From positions 124,001 to 188,000 of the forward strand of contig NZ_JAQQLA010000005.1 of NCBI RefSeq assembly GCF_028548395.1: a stretch of DNA of 64,000 nt, given 5' to 3'. Source of the DNA: Vogesella indigofera (GTDB taxonomy: Bacteria; Pseudomonadota; Gammaproteobacteria; Burkholderiales; Chromobacteriaceae). Positions 26,010-34,679 of this stretch are shown one piece after another (the first letter of the stretch is position 1; every line of letters begins with the position of its first letter). Both the position numbers and the translations under genes were made by a program. The notes beneath the pieces were generated by a model that made no database searches, was not told where the DNA came from, and was given only the letters and a program-made list of their open reading frames with translations.

Positions 26010-27812
26010 TCAGCGCTTGGCCAGTTGCTGCACCACCGCCACCAGCGTGTCGATTTCCTCGCAGGTGTTGTAGAACGCCAGCGACGGCCGCACCGTCGCC
26101 TCCAGCCCGAAACGGCGCAGGATCGGCTGCGCGCAGTGGTGGCCGGAGCGCACCGCGATGCCTTGCTGGTTTAGCGCGCGGCCGATCTCCTCGGTGCGGT
26201 AGCCCGGCAGCACGAAGGACAGCACGCTGGCCTTGTGCTCGGCGGTGCCGATCAGGCGCAGCCCCGGCACGCTCTGCAGACCGTGCGTGGCGTAGACCAG
26301 CAGGTCGTGCTCGTAGCGCGCGATGTTGTCCAGGCCGATGCGCTCCACGTAGTCGATGGCCGCACCCAGTCCCACCGCGTCGGCGATGTTGCCGGTGCCG
26401 GCCTCGAACTTGTTCGGCGCCGGCTGGTACAGCGTCTTCTCGAAGGTGACGTCGGCGATCATGTTGCCGCCACCCTGCCACGGCGGCATCGCCTCCAGCA
26501 GTGCCGCCTTGCCGTACACCACGCCGATGCCGGTCGGCGCGAACACCTTGTGTCCGGAGAACACGAAGAAGTCCGCGTCCAGCGCCTGCACGTTGACGCG
26601 CAGGTGCGATACCGACTGCGCTCCGTCCACCAGTGCCTTGGCCCCGGCGGCGTGCGCCAGCGCCACGATCTCCGCCACCGGCGTCACCGTACCCAGCGCG
26701 TTGGACACCTGGGTGATGGCCACCAGTTTTGTGCGGCTGTTCAAGAGCTGGCGGTACTCGTCGAGCAGGATCTGGCCGCTGTCGTCCACCGGGATCACGC
26801 GGATCCTGGCGCCGACGCTGGCCGCCAGCTGCTGCCACGGCACGATGTTGGCGTGGTGCTCCAGGTTGGAGACGATGATCTCGTCGCCGGCGCCGATGTT
26901 CTGCCGCCCCCAGGTATTGGCCACCAGGTTGATCGCCTCGGTGGCGCCGCGCACGAAGATGATCTCTTCGGGCGTGGCCGCGCCGATGAAGCGCGCCACC
27001 TTGTTGCGGGCGGCCTCGTAGGCGTCGGTAGCGCGCGCGGCCAGCTCGTGCGCCGCGCGGTGGATGTTGGAGTTCTCGTGCTGGTAGAAGTACGCGATGC
27101 GGTCGATCACCGCTTGCGGCTTGTGGGTGGTGGCGGCGTTGTCCAGCCAGATCAGCGGCTTGCCGTTGACGCGCTCCGCCAGGATCGGGAAGTCGCGGCG
27201 GATGGCGTTGACGTCAAAGCCGTGCTGGCGGCTGGCGACGTGGCGGTCGAAATCCGGCGCCTTGTCCAGCTTCGCTGCCGGTTCCAGGAAGTAGAACTGG
27301 CCGCTGGCTGCGGTGGCCGCAGGCGCCGGTGTCGCAAGCTGTTGGCGGCTGTCGCCGGCCAGCAGCGCACGCAGCACGTCCTCGCCGGGCAGGCCGAACG
27401 ACTGCGCGGTGACGCGATCGTCCACCCCGGGCAGCGGTGCGGCCGGGGTGCTGCCGGCCAGCTCGCCGTAGCGGCCGCCCTCGCTCACGAAGTAGTACGG
27501 TGACGAGGCCGGTGCACCGCCCGCCGTCGGGGCAGACGGCTGCGCTGCGGCGAACTGTGGCACGTTGGCCGCATAGCCTTGCGGCACGGCGTAGGCCGCC
27601 GGGTCGCGCAGGCCGCCACCGGCCGGGGTGGCCGGTGCCGCGGCCGGCAGCGGCTGGATCGCCGGCTGCGCCGCGCTGGATGGCGGAGTCAGCGTGCCGC
27701 TGTCCTGCGGCGTCTGGCCGGGCAGGCTGCTGAAGAAGGCGTTGGCCAGCCGCGCCAGCTCGCCCGCATCCGGCAGACCGTCGGGCTTACTTGTAAGTGT
27801 CTGGATAGTCAT
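26010..27812 (-). CDS. Family 2A encapsulin cargo cysteine desulfurase
   Basis: 600 residues from ATG 27812, which lies inside the 3' end of the shell gene (26-bp overlap). The C-terminal 400 residues are a SufS/CsdA-type PLP enzyme: PLP lysine in FSGHKVFAPTGIG, active Cys in RSGHHCAQP. The first 200 residues are a Pro/Ala/Gly-rich disordered extension with aromatic islands (AYAVPQGYA, SPYYFVSEGG, GQFYFLEP) that ordinary SufS lacks. Such extensions target cargo into family 2A encapsulins. Reaction: cysteine to alanine plus persulfide sulfur, inside the shell. Upstream TTG at 27824 is a less likely start. Confidence 0.9.
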   Translation of the reverse strand: MTIQTLTSKPDGLPDAGELARLANAFFSSLPGQTPQDSGTLTPPSSAAQPAIQPLPAAAPATPAGGGLRDPAAYAVPQGYAANVPQFAAAQPSAPTAGGAPASSPYYFVSEGGRYGELAGSTPAAPLPGVDDRVTAQSFGLPGEDVLRALLAGDSRQQLATPAPAATAASGQFYFLEPAAKLDKAPDFDRHVASRQHGFDVNAIRRDFPILAERVNGKPLIWLDNAATTHKPQAVIDRIAYFYQHENSNIHRAAHELAARATDAYEAARNKVARFIGAATPEEIIFVRGATEAINLVANTWGRQNIGAGDEIIVSNLEHHANIVPWQQLAASVGARIRVIPVDDSGQILLDEYRQLLNSRTKLVAITQVSNALGTVTPVAEIVALAHAAGAKALVDGAQSVSHLRVNVQALDADFFVFSGHKVFAPTGIGVVYGKAALLEAMPPWQGGGNMIADVTFEKTLYQPAPNKFEAGTGNIADAVGLGAAIDYVERIGLDNIARYEHDLLVYATHGLQSVPGLRLIGTAEHKASVLSFVLPGYRTEEIGRALNQQGIAVRSGHHCAQPILRRFGLEATVRPSLAFYNTCEEIDTLVAVVQQLAKR

Positions 27813-28719
27813 GGTACTTGCCAATCTCCACGTCTTCGAGCACCGCCAGTGCGTCTTCGGTCAGCACCGCCAGCGAGCAATACAGCGAAATCAGGTAGGA
27901 GGCGATGGCGTTGCGGTTGATGCCCATGAAGCGCACCGACAGCCCCGGGCTTTGTTCGCCGGCCACGCCCGGCTGATACAGGCCGACCACGCCCTGGCGC
28001 TTGTCGCCGACGCGCAAGAGCAGGATCTTGGTCTTGCCGTGTTCGTCGATCGGCAGCTTGTCCGACGGGATAATGGGCACGCCGCGCCAGGTGATGAACT
28101 GCGAGCCGAACAGGCTGACGGTCGGTGGCGGCACGCCGCGGCGGGTGCACTCGCGGCCGAAGGCGGCGATGGCCAGCGGGTGGGCGAGGAAGAAGCCCGG
28201 CTCTTTCCAGACCTTGGTCAGCAGCTCGTCAAAGTCGTCCGGCGTCGGCGCGCCGGTGAGGGTGCTGATGCGCTGCGTGTCGTCGACATTGGCCAATAGG
28301 CCGTATTCCGGGTTGTTGATCAGCTCGGATTCCTGGCGCTCCTTGATGGTCTCGATGGTCAGGCGCAGCTGTTCCTTGATCTGGTCGTGCGGACTGCTGT
28401 ACAGGTCGGAGACGCGGGTGTGCACGTCCAGCACCGTGGTGACGGCATTGAGGAACAGCTCGCGCGGCTGGTCTTCGTAGTCGACGAAGGTTTGCGGCAG
28501 CTCGGCTTCGTCGCGCTGCGAGCACGCGACGCGCATATTGCCGGCGTTTTTCACGCGGTTGAGGCGGAAGATGCCGGCCTCGACCGGGGTCCACTGCAGC
28601 AGGTGCACCAGCCAGCGCGGGCTGATGGTGGACAGTTGCGGGACGGTCTTGGTGGCGTTCGCCAGCTGGCGGGCGGCGTTGTCGCCCAGTGCCAGTTGGG
28701 CATCCTGATGTTCGGCCAT
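27787..28719 (-). CDS. Family 2A encapsulin shell protein (SrpI-like)
   Basis: 310 residues of the HK97-fold encapsulin family 2A, known from cyanobacterial SrpI. Recognisable blocks: LVHLLQWTPVEAGIFRLNRV, FVDYEDQPRELFLN, SLFGSQFITWRGVPI and a C-terminal VRFMGINRNAIASYL. Subunits self-assemble into a cytosolic icosahedral shell. The gene sits between serine acetyltransferase and the cysteine desulfurase, the cluster known for this family. ATG 28719 follows AAGGAACCATC. There is no cyclic-nucleotide-binding insertion, which separates it from family 2B. Confidence 0.93.
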   Translation of the reverse strand: MAEHQDAQLALGDNAARQLANATKTVPQLSTISPRWLVHLLQWTPVEAGIFRLNRVKNAGNMRVACSQRDEAELPQTFVDYEDQPRELFLNAVTTVLDVHTRVSDLYSSPHDQIKEQLRLTIETIKERQESELINNPEYGLLANVDDTQRISTLTGAPTPDDFDELLTKVWKEPGFFLAHPLAIAAFGRECTRRGVPPPTVSLFGSQFITWRGVPIIPSDKLPIDEHGKTKILLLRVGDKRQGVVGLYQPGVAGEQSPGLSVRFMGINRNAIASYLISLYCSLAVLTEDALAVLEDVEIGKYHDYPDTYK

Positions 28720-28764
28720 GATGGTTCCTTAGTGTGGCGTTGGTTGCAGAAAAAAAGGGGACGG

Positions 28765-29724
28765 CTAGCGCAGATGCTGCGTGCCGGTAATGTTCTGGCT
28801 GTTGGCCTGGGTAATGTGGCTGCCGGGCAGCACGTCGCGGGTGAGCCAGACATTGCCGCCGATGGTGGCGCCCTGGCCGATGGTGATGCGTCCCAGCAGG
28901 GTGGCGCCGGCGTAGATCACCACGTCGTCTTCCACGATCGGGTGGCGCGGCTGGCCTTTTTCCAGCTTGCCGTCGGCGTCGCTGTTAAAGCGCTTGGCGC
29001 CCAGCGTTACCGCCTGGTACAGCCGTACCCGCTCGCCGATGACGGCGGTTTCGCCGATCACCACGCCGGTGCCGTGGTCGATGAAAAAGCCCTTGCCGAT
29101 CTGTGCGCCGGGGTGGATGTCGATGCCGGTTTCCGAGTGCGCGATTTCGGCGAGAATGCGCGCCACCAGCGGCACGCCGGCGCGGTATAGGTGGTGCGCC
29201 AGGCGGTGATAGATGATGGCGGTGATGCCGGGGTAGCACAGCAGCACCTCGTCCACACTGCGTGCCGCCGGATCGCCGAGGTAGGCGGCGTGCACGTCTG
29301 CATCCAGCACGCGGCGCAGTGCGGGCAGCGCGGTGGCCAGGCCCCTGGCAATCGCCACCGCCTGCGTTTCGCTGCGGCTATCACTCAGCCCCTGCAGCCG
29401 TGCCGAGTAGCTCAGCTCCAGCTGCAGTTGCCTGACCAGCGCGTCCAGTGCCTGCGCCAGGGTGTGGCCGACGTAAAAGTCTTCGCTGCTCTCGCTCAGC
29501 TCTGGCGGCCCCAGCCGCATCGGAAACAGCACGCCGCACAGCGCATTGGCGATGTCGCGCAGCGCATCGCGCGCCGGAAACTCGCGCCCGCCCAGCTCGC
29601 GGGTGCGGCCGTGGGCCTGGCGCCAGGCCTGGCGTGCGCTGCGCAGCTCGCGCACGATGCTCTCGATGCCCCAGCTCTGTTGATGACTGGCGAGGTTCAG
29701 CCAGCTTTTGGCACGATCATTCAT
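28765..29724 (-). CDS. epsC: Serine O-acetyltransferase (EpsC-type)
   Basis: 319 residues: an alpha-helical N-terminal half and a C-terminal left-handed beta helix of hexapeptide repeats (about 195-305) with HPGAQIGKGFFIDHGTG and the catalytic His in DHGTGVVIGE. It makes O-acetylserine from serine and acetyl-CoA, the carbon acceptor for sulfide in cysteine synthesis. Length and N-terminal half match the EpsC/SatA type common in family 2A encapsulin operons. ATG 29724 follows GGAGCGGCTTAC; 27 bp after the rhodanese gene. Confidence 0.9.
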   Translation of the reverse strand: MNDRAKSWLNLASHQQSWGIESIVRELRSARQAWRQAHGRTRELGGREFPARDALRDIANALCGVLFPMRLGPPELSESSEDFYVGHTLAQALDALVRQLQLELSYSARLQGLSDSRSETQAVAIARGLATALPALRRVLDADVHAAYLGDPAARSVDEVLLCYPGITAIIYHRLAHHLYRAGVPLVARILAEIAHSETGIDIHPGAQIGKGFFIDHGTGVVIGETAVIGERVRLYQAVTLGAKRFNSDADGKLEKGQPRHPIVEDDVVIYAGATLLGRITIGQGATIGGNVWLTRDVLPGSHITQANSQNITGTQHLR

Positions 29725-29751
29725 GTAAGCCGCTCCAGTAAAAGGGTCTTG

Positions 29752-30246
29752 CTAGTCTTGCTGCCACGGCAGGCGGTGATGGCGCCAGCCGCCGACGTCG
29801 CCACGGCGGTTCTGCTCGTCCAGATCGCCTTCGAAGCCTTCCAGCACGTTGAATACCTGGCTGAAGCCGGCGCGGGTGGCCGCCTCGGCGGCGGCGGCGG
29901 AGCGCTTGCCGCTGCGGCACAGCAGCACGATCACCGCATCCTTGCCGCCGGCCTTGCCTTCCAGCTCGCGCAGGAAGCGCGGGTTCCTGAGCAGCGCGGT
30001 GCCGCTTTGCCACGCCACGTGCAGCGAGCCGGGCACGTGGCCGACAAACTTGCGCTCTTCCACGGTGCGCACGTCGACCAGCCGTGCGACGCCAGCCTCG
30101 ACCAGCGACCACGCTTCCTGCGGGTACAGGCAGCCGGCGTAGGCGAGGCCGGCGGCCTGCGCCCGTTCACGGGCGGTGCTCAGCAACAGCGCGGCATCCG
30201 CCGTGCTGACAGCGGAGGGGTTAAGGGGTGTTTGGTTCTCTGGCAT
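29752..30246 (-). CDS. Rhodanese-domain sulfurtransferase
   Basis: 164 residues with one rhodanese domain (about 42-140) and the active-site loop LLCRSGKRS, whose Cys would carry the persulfide. The N-terminal 35 residues are Ala/Thr-rich. The C-terminus ends RHHRLPWQQD, common in rhodaneses of encapsulin operons. It could receive sulfur from the desulfurase or load the compartment. First gene of the minus-strand operon rhodanese-epsC-encapsulin-desulfurase; ATG 30246 follows AGGAAATTGTC. Confidence 0.9.
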   Translation of the reverse strand: MPENQTPLNPSAVSTADAALLLSTARERAQAAGLAYAGCLYPQEAWSLVEAGVARLVDVRTVEERKFVGHVPGSLHVAWQSGTALLRNPRFLRELEGKAGGKDAVIVLLCRSGKRSAAAAEAATRAGFSQVFNVLEGFEGDLDEQNRRGDVGGWRHHRLPWQQD

Positions 30247-30311
30247 GACAATTTCCTGGTGAGCCGTGTTGCCGGGGTGGAGCCACTATACGGTTGCCGT
30301 TCGCGGCGACT

Positions 30312-30323
30312 AACCAAGAAAAT
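30312..30323 (-). promoter_or_regulatory. ATTTTCTTGGTT element upstream of the encapsulin operon
   Basis: Minus-strand ATTTTCTTGGTT lies about 65-77 bp before the rhodanese ATG, and a TATAGT hexamer follows toward the gene, at a longer spacing than usual. The same 12-mer occurs at 38565-38576, and ATTTTGCTTGGTT stands before sbp. Confidence 0.4.
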
Positions 30324-30465
30324 CCGATTTGAATATCTGGTGGCCGGGTGCAATGCTTTGCAGAAAATCCGCATTGGAAAAGCTGCCAGCGAGGTGGCGG
30401 CTTGGGGAGTGCGGTGTCGATCCACGCGCCGCACGGCCGTCCTGGCCGCCGACTCCGAAGGCCCA

Positions 30466-30615
30466 ATGCCACGCGCGCCGGTATTCACCATGACCGAGCC
30501 TTTCCACGGGGCGGTCTCCGTGCCGGCATTGCGGGTGGAGCGGGGCGCCAGTGTGGTCGGGCACTGCGGCATGACCCCACAACACATCGCCGCACTGGTC
30601 CAGGCGCTGCCGTAG
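30466..30615 (+). CDS. Possible small ORF, unknown
   Basis: 49 residues from ATG 30466 with GAAGG four bases before it. The translation starts MPRAPVFTMTEPFHGAV and ends MTPQHIAALVQALP. No family recognised. It lies inside a regulatory region, so it may be fortuitous or a gene remnant. Confidence 0.25.
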   Translation: MPRAPVFTMTEPFHGAVSVPALRVERGASVVGHCGMTPQHIAALVQALP

Positions 30616-30699
30616 GCGGCTGGGGGGCACCATGGCAGCGGAGGCTGCGGCGTGATCGTGGTGCTGAAATTCCATAGGGTAATAACAAAACCATTTTTA

Positions 30700-30733
30700 A
30701 TCGTTTTTGGTTTTGTTCGGCCTTGGCTAGATT
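30700..30733 (+). promoter_or_regulatory. Shared sulfur-gene promoter, copy 1
   Basis: ATCGTTTTTGGTTTT (30700-30714) followed 28 bases from its start by a TAGATT -10-like hexamer (30728-30733). The same 15-mer and the same spacing occur before metN. Distance from the 15-mer to the ATG is 104 in both cases. TTGGTT would be the -35. Confidence 0.65.
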
Positions 30734-30803
30734 GGGGTGGTTCGCAGGCCGTTTGCCTGCGCTGTGGCAAGCAGCACCGCCCGCTACCCGTCAGGAGCCT
30801 CCC

Positions 30804-31826
30804 ATGTCGCAATCCCCGTCACTCAATCTGCCCTTGCTCACGCTGAGCGATCTGGACGGCAGTCCCGCCCGGCGTGCCGCCTTCCTGCGCGACCTGCGTG
30901 CCGCGGCACGCGATGTCGGTTTTTTCTACCTGAACGGTCACGGCATCGCCGAGGAACAGGCGGCGCGGGTGCTGGCCACGGCGCGTGATTTCTTCGCCCT
31001 GCCGCAGGAGGACAAGCGCGCGGTGGACATGGTGCAGTCGCCGCATTTTCGCGGTTACACCGCTGCCGGCCACGAGATCACCCGCCAGCGGCCGGACTGG
31101 CGCGAGCAGTTCGACATCGGTGCCGAGCGCCCGCCGCTGGCCGCGGCCAAGGTGGTGCCGGTGTGGACGCGTCTGCAGGGGCCGAACCAGTGGCCGGCGG
31201 CGCTGCCGGCACTGCGCCCGGCCTTGCTGGCGTGGCAGGCGGAAGTGACCGCGGTGTCGATCCGCCTGCTGCGTGCCTTTGCCGAGGCGCTGCAGCAACC
31301 GGCCGACAGTTTTGACGACGCCTTTCTCGCGGCGCCGATCCAGCACCTGAAAATCATCCGCTACCCCGGCCAGGAGCAGACACCGAGCGATCAGGGTGTC
31401 GGCGCGCACAAGGACAGCGGTTTCCTGACCCTGCTGCTGCAGGACCGCGAAGCCGGGCTGCAGGTGGAGACCGCCAGCGGCTGGGTTGATGCGCCGCCGG
31501 TGGCCGGCACCTTCATCGTCAATATCGGCGAAGCGCTGGAGCTGGCCTCCAACGGCTATCTGCGCGCCACCGTGCACCGCGTGCTCAGCCCGGCGGCGGG
31601 GCGCGAGCGGCTGTCGGTGGCGTTTTTCCTCGGCCCGCGACTGGATGCCACGGTGCCGCTGCTGCCGCTGACGCCGGAGCTGGCGCGCGAGGCGCCCGGC
31701 CCGGCGACCGATCCGGCTAACCCGCTGTTCTACGAAACCGGTTTCAACATGCTCAAGGGCCGCCTGCGCTCGCACCCGGAGGTGGCGCGCCGCCACTACG
31801 CCGACGTGCTGGCCGCCAGCGCCTGA
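30804..31826 (+). CDS. 2-oxoglutarate/Fe(II) oxygenase, isopenicillin-N-synthase family
   Basis: 340 residues from ATG 30804 behind CAGGAG. An N-terminal DIOX_N part is followed by the jelly-roll core with iron ligands His and Asp in GAHKDSGFLTLLLQ and a distal His in ATVHRV, plus an Arg in RERLSVAFF for 2-oxoglutarate. The family covers many substrates. Placed directly before a MetQ-type binding protein in a sulfur region, it may oxidise a sulfur compound taken up by the neighbouring importer; that is inference. Confidence 0.85.
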   Translation: MSQSPSLNLPLLTLSDLDGSPARRAAFLRDLRAAARDVGFFYLNGHGIAEEQAARVLATARDFFALPQEDKRAVDMVQSPHFRGYTAAGHEITRQRPDWREQFDIGAERPPLAAAKVVPVWTRLQGPNQWPAALPALRPALLAWQAEVTAVSIRLLRAFAEALQQPADSFDDAFLAAPIQHLKIIRYPGQEQTPSDQGVGAHKDSGFLTLLLQDREAGLQVETASGWVDAPPVAGTFIVNIGEALELASNGYLRATVHRVLSPAAGRERLSVAFFLGPRLDATVPLLPLTPELAREAPGPATDPANPLFYETGFNMLKGRLRSHPEVARRHYADVLAASA

Positions 31827-31858
31827 ACCTCTTTGTGCCACTACCCGAAGGAAACACC

Positions 31859-32641
31859 ATGAAACACCGTTCGCTGTTGTCCGCCACCGCCGTGGCGCTG
31901 CTGTTTGCCGTGTCGGCCCACGCCGAGGTGCTCACCATCGGTGCCGAGGCGGTGCCGCACGCCGAGATTCTCGACCAGGTCAAGGCCCGGCTGGCCAGGG
32001 ATGGCGTGGAGCTGAAAGTCCGCGTCTTCACCAACGGCCTGCAGGAAAACTTCGCCGTCGCCAACAAGGAGATCGACGCCAACTACTTCCAGCACCAGCC
32101 CTTCCTCGACGGCTTCAACAAGAGCAAGGGCACGGCGCTGGTGACGGTGGCGGCGATCCATGTCGAGCCGTTCGGCGCCTACTCGCGCAAGTACCGCAAG
32201 CTGGCCGAGCTGCCGGATGGCGCGGTGGTCGGCATCCCCAATGATCCGTCCAATGCCGCGCGTGCCTTGTTGCTGCTGCAGAAGCAGGGCCTGATCACGC
32301 TGAAGGACCCCGGCAATATCCTGGCCACCGCCCGCGACGTGATTGCCAACCCGAAAAAACTGCAGCTGAAGGAGCTGGAGGCGGCAACATTGCCGCGGCT
32401 GCTGACGCAGCTGGATCTGGCGCTGATCAATACCAACTACGCGCTGCAGGCCGGGCTGAAGCCGACGCAAGACGCGCTGTTCATCGAGGACAAGCGCTCG
32501 CCGTACGCCAACATTCTGGTGTCGCGCGCCGACAACCGGCAAAGCCCGGCGCTGAAGAAACTGGTCGCCGCACTGACCACGCCGGAGGTGCGGCAGTTCA
32601 TCGAGCAGAAATACCAGGGCGCGGTGGTGCCGGTGTTCTGA
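31859..32641 (+). CDS. MetQ/NlpA-family substrate-binding protein 1
   Basis: 260 residues with a signal peptide cleaved near AHAEVL and no lipobox Cys, so soluble periplasmic instead of the usual lipoprotein. Conserved MetQ blocks: VPHAEILDQVK, EIDANYFQHQPFLD, IPNDPSNAARALLLLQ, QKYQGAVVPVF. Binds methionine or a related sulfur compound. It lies 32 bp after the oxygenase gene and is closed by a strong terminator, so it forms a unit apart from metNI. Paralogue of the protein at 34680-35471. Confidence 0.88.
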   Translation: MKHRSLLSATAVALLFAVSAHAEVLTIGAEAVPHAEILDQVKARLARDGVELKVRVFTNGLQENFAVANKEIDANYFQHQPFLDGFNKSKGTALVTVAAIHVEPFGAYSRKYRKLAELPDGAVVGIPNDPSNAARALLLLQKQGLITLKDPGNILATARDVIANPKKLQLKELEAATLPRLLTQLDLALINTNYALQAGLKPTQDALFIEDKRSPYANILVSRADNRQSPALKKLVAALTTPEVRQFIEQKYQGAVVPVF

Positions 32642-32666
32642 GTCGGAGCCGGGCGGGTATCACCCC

Positions 32667-32698
32667 AGGCGCTGCCGTGTGGCAGCGCCTGTTTTTTT
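32667..32698 (+). terminator. Intrinsic terminator after the oxygenase-metQ unit
   Basis: AGGCGCTGCC (32667-32676), loop GTGT, GGCAGCGCCT (32681-32690), then a T run. A canonical rho-independent terminator on the plus strand. Confidence 0.9.
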
Positions 32699-32773
32699 GC
32701 CTTGGCTATGCGGCGATGCGTCTGGCCGTCGCGATTTTTGATATCACAAAAAGTAATGAAAAAATCAATTTAT

Positions 32774-32807
32774 ATCGTTTTTGGTTTTTAAGTGGGCGCA
32801 CTACACT
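32774..32807 (+). promoter_or_regulatory. Shared sulfur-gene promoter, copy 2
   Basis: ATCGTTTTTGGTTTT (32774-32788) and TACACT (32802-32807) repeat the layout seen at 30700-30733: 28 bases between elements and 104 bases to the ATG. It would drive metN-metI-metQ and the transsulfuration genes. Confidence 0.65.
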
Positions 32808-32877
32808 GGCCTCCTGCCAGCGCAAATGACGCGGCTGAACACTGAAACACCCACGCCGGGTCCGCGAGAAAGCCACC

Positions 32878-33888
32878 ATGATCCAAGTACGAGGCCTGAC
32901 CAAACACTACACCCACCACGGCCGCCGCGTTGCCGCCCTTGACCGGGTCAGCCTGCGCATCGGCGAGGGCGCCATCTTCGGCATCATCGGCCGCTCCGGT
33001 GCCGGCAAGAGCACGCTGATTCGCTGCCTCAACCTGCTGGAGCGTCCGGACAGCGGCGAGGTGCGCATCGGTGACGACGCGCTGACCGCCTACAGCGAAC
33101 GCCAGCTGCAACAGCGCCGCCAGCGCATCGGTATGGTGTTCCAGCACTTCAACCTGCTGCGCTCGCGCACGGTTGCGGCCAACGTGCGCTTCCCGCTGGA
33201 GCTGGCCGGCGAGCTGGACGCCGCGCAGATGGATGCGCGGGTGGCCGAGCTGCTGGCGCTGGTCGGGCTGCAGGATCACCAGCACAAGCGCCCGGCGCAG
33301 CTGTCCGGCGGCCAGAAGCAGCGGGTGGGCATTGCCCGCGCGCTGGCCAACCACCCCGACGTGCTGCTGTGCGACGAGGCGACCTCGGCGCTGGACCCGG
33401 AAACCACCGACGCCATCCTGGCGCTGTTGGCCGACATCAACCGCCAGCTGGGGCTGACCATCGTGCTGATTACCCACGACATGCGCGTCATCCGCCAGCT
33501 GTGCGACGAGGTGGCGGTGCTCGATCACGGCCGCGTGGTGGAGCAGGGGCGGGTGATCGACGTGTTGCTGCAGCCGCAGCACGCGGTGACGCAGAGCCTG
33601 CTGGCGGAGACCGGCTTCGGCCAGGGCGCGCTGCAAGGGCAGTGGCGCGAGCGCATCAGCACGCCGGTGCTGAAGCTGACCTTTGTCGGCGAGCCGGCGC
33701 TGCAGCCGGTGCTGGACAAGGTTGGCCGCGAGACCGGCCTGCGCGTCAACCTGCTGTCCGGCACGCTGTCGGAAATCAAGGCCACGCCGTTCGGCCAGCT
33801 GCTGGCCGGTGTGGTGGCCAGCGATGTCGCGGTGTCGGCATTGCCGGACATTTTTGCCCGCGAGGGCGTGCGTTGCGAGGTGCTGTGA
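32878..33888 (+). CDS. metN: Methionine ABC transporter ATPase MetN
   Basis: 336 residues. ABC motifs: Walker A GRSGAGKST, signature LSGGQKQRVGIARALA, Walker B LLCDEATSALDP, switch THDMRVI. The C-terminal NIL domain (about 260-335) that binds methionine and gives feedback inhibition is present, which marks it as MetN. Coupled to metI through overlapping TGATG. Confidence 0.93.
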   Translation: MIQVRGLTKHYTHHGRRVAALDRVSLRIGEGAIFGIIGRSGAGKSTLIRCLNLLERPDSGEVRIGDDALTAYSERQLQQRRQRIGMVFQHFNLLRSRTVAANVRFPLELAGELDAAQMDARVAELLALVGLQDHQHKRPAQLSGGQKQRVGIARALANHPDVLLCDEATSALDPETTDAILALLADINRQLGLTIVLITHDMRVIRQLCDEVAVLDHGRVVEQGRVIDVLLQPQHAVTQSLLAETGFGQGALQGQWRERISTPVLKLTFVGEPALQPVLDKVGRETGLRVNLLSGTLSEIKATPFGQLLAGVVASDVAVSALPDIFAREGVRCEVL

Positions 33889-34565
33889 TGGCGGATTTTG
33901 ACTGGAACCTGTTGCTGAGCGTGGACTGGCCGGAGATCGGCGCCGCCACGCTGGATACGCTGACCATGCTGGGGGCGTCGCTGCTGGCCACGGTGGCGCT
34001 GGGGCTGCCGCTGGGCGTGCTGCTGTACGTCACCGCCCCCGGCCAGCTGCGCGCGCGGCCGCGGCTGTACGCGGTGTTGTCCTTCCTGGTGAACGTGCTG
34101 CGCTCGCTGCCGTTCGTGATTCTGCTGATCGTGCTGATTCCGCTGACGCTGCTGCTGGTCGGCACCTCTATCGGCGTCGCCGGCGCCATCGTGCCGTTGG
34201 TGGTGGGCGCGGTGCCATTCTTCGGCCGGCTGGTGGAAAACGTGCTGCGCGAGGTCGATCGCGGCGTGATCGAGGCCAGCCAGGCCATGGGTGCGCGCCT
34301 GCCGCAGATCGTGCTCAAGGTGCTGCTGCCGGAGGCGCTGCCCGGCCTGATCGGCGCGGCGACGGTGACCTCAGTGGCGCTGGTCGGCTACACCGCGATG
34401 TCCGGCGTCATCGGCGGCGGCGGGCTGGGCGACCTCGCGGTGCGCTACGGTTACCAGCGCTTCCAGACCGAGGTGATGGTCGTCACCGTGGCGCTGCTGC
34501 TGGTGCTGGTACAGCTGCTGCAATCCGCCGGTGACCGCCTGGTGCGCCGTTGCCGCTTTGACTGA
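33888..34565 (+). CDS. metI: Methionine ABC transporter permease MetI
   Basis: 225 residues, five or six membrane helices. The permease loop GVIEASQAMGARLPQIVLKVLLPEALPG is typical of MetI. Its ATG overlaps the metN stop. Inner-membrane channel for methionine import. Confidence 0.92.
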   Translation: MADFDWNLLLSVDWPEIGAATLDTLTMLGASLLATVALGLPLGVLLYVTAPGQLRARPRLYAVLSFLVNVLRSLPFVILLIVLIPLTLLLVGTSIGVAGAIVPLVVGAVPFFGRLVENVLREVDRGVIEASQAMGARLPQIVLKVLLPEALPGLIGAATVTSVALVGYTAMSGVIGGGGLGDLAVRYGYQRFQTEVMVVTVALLLVLVQLLQSAGDRLVRRCRFD

Positions 34566-34679
34566 CGCTTTCTGATTTCTCCGCGGCCCTGGCGCCGCAA
34601 CCCTTTCCCATGCTGTGCCCCTGCATGCCCTGGCCCGTCCGGCCCGGGCAGGGGAAGACTTACTCTCGAAAAGGAAACC

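Larger units (their letters stand above)
30247..30803. other. Divergent control region between encapsulin and oxygenase-metQ units
   Basis: 557 bp between divergent sulfur operons. It holds a minus-strand ATTTTCTTGGTT (30312-30323) upstream of the rhodanese gene, and a plus-strand promoter-like block at 30700-30733. The middle carries one small possible ORF (30466-30615) and otherwise no gene. Confidence 0.6.
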
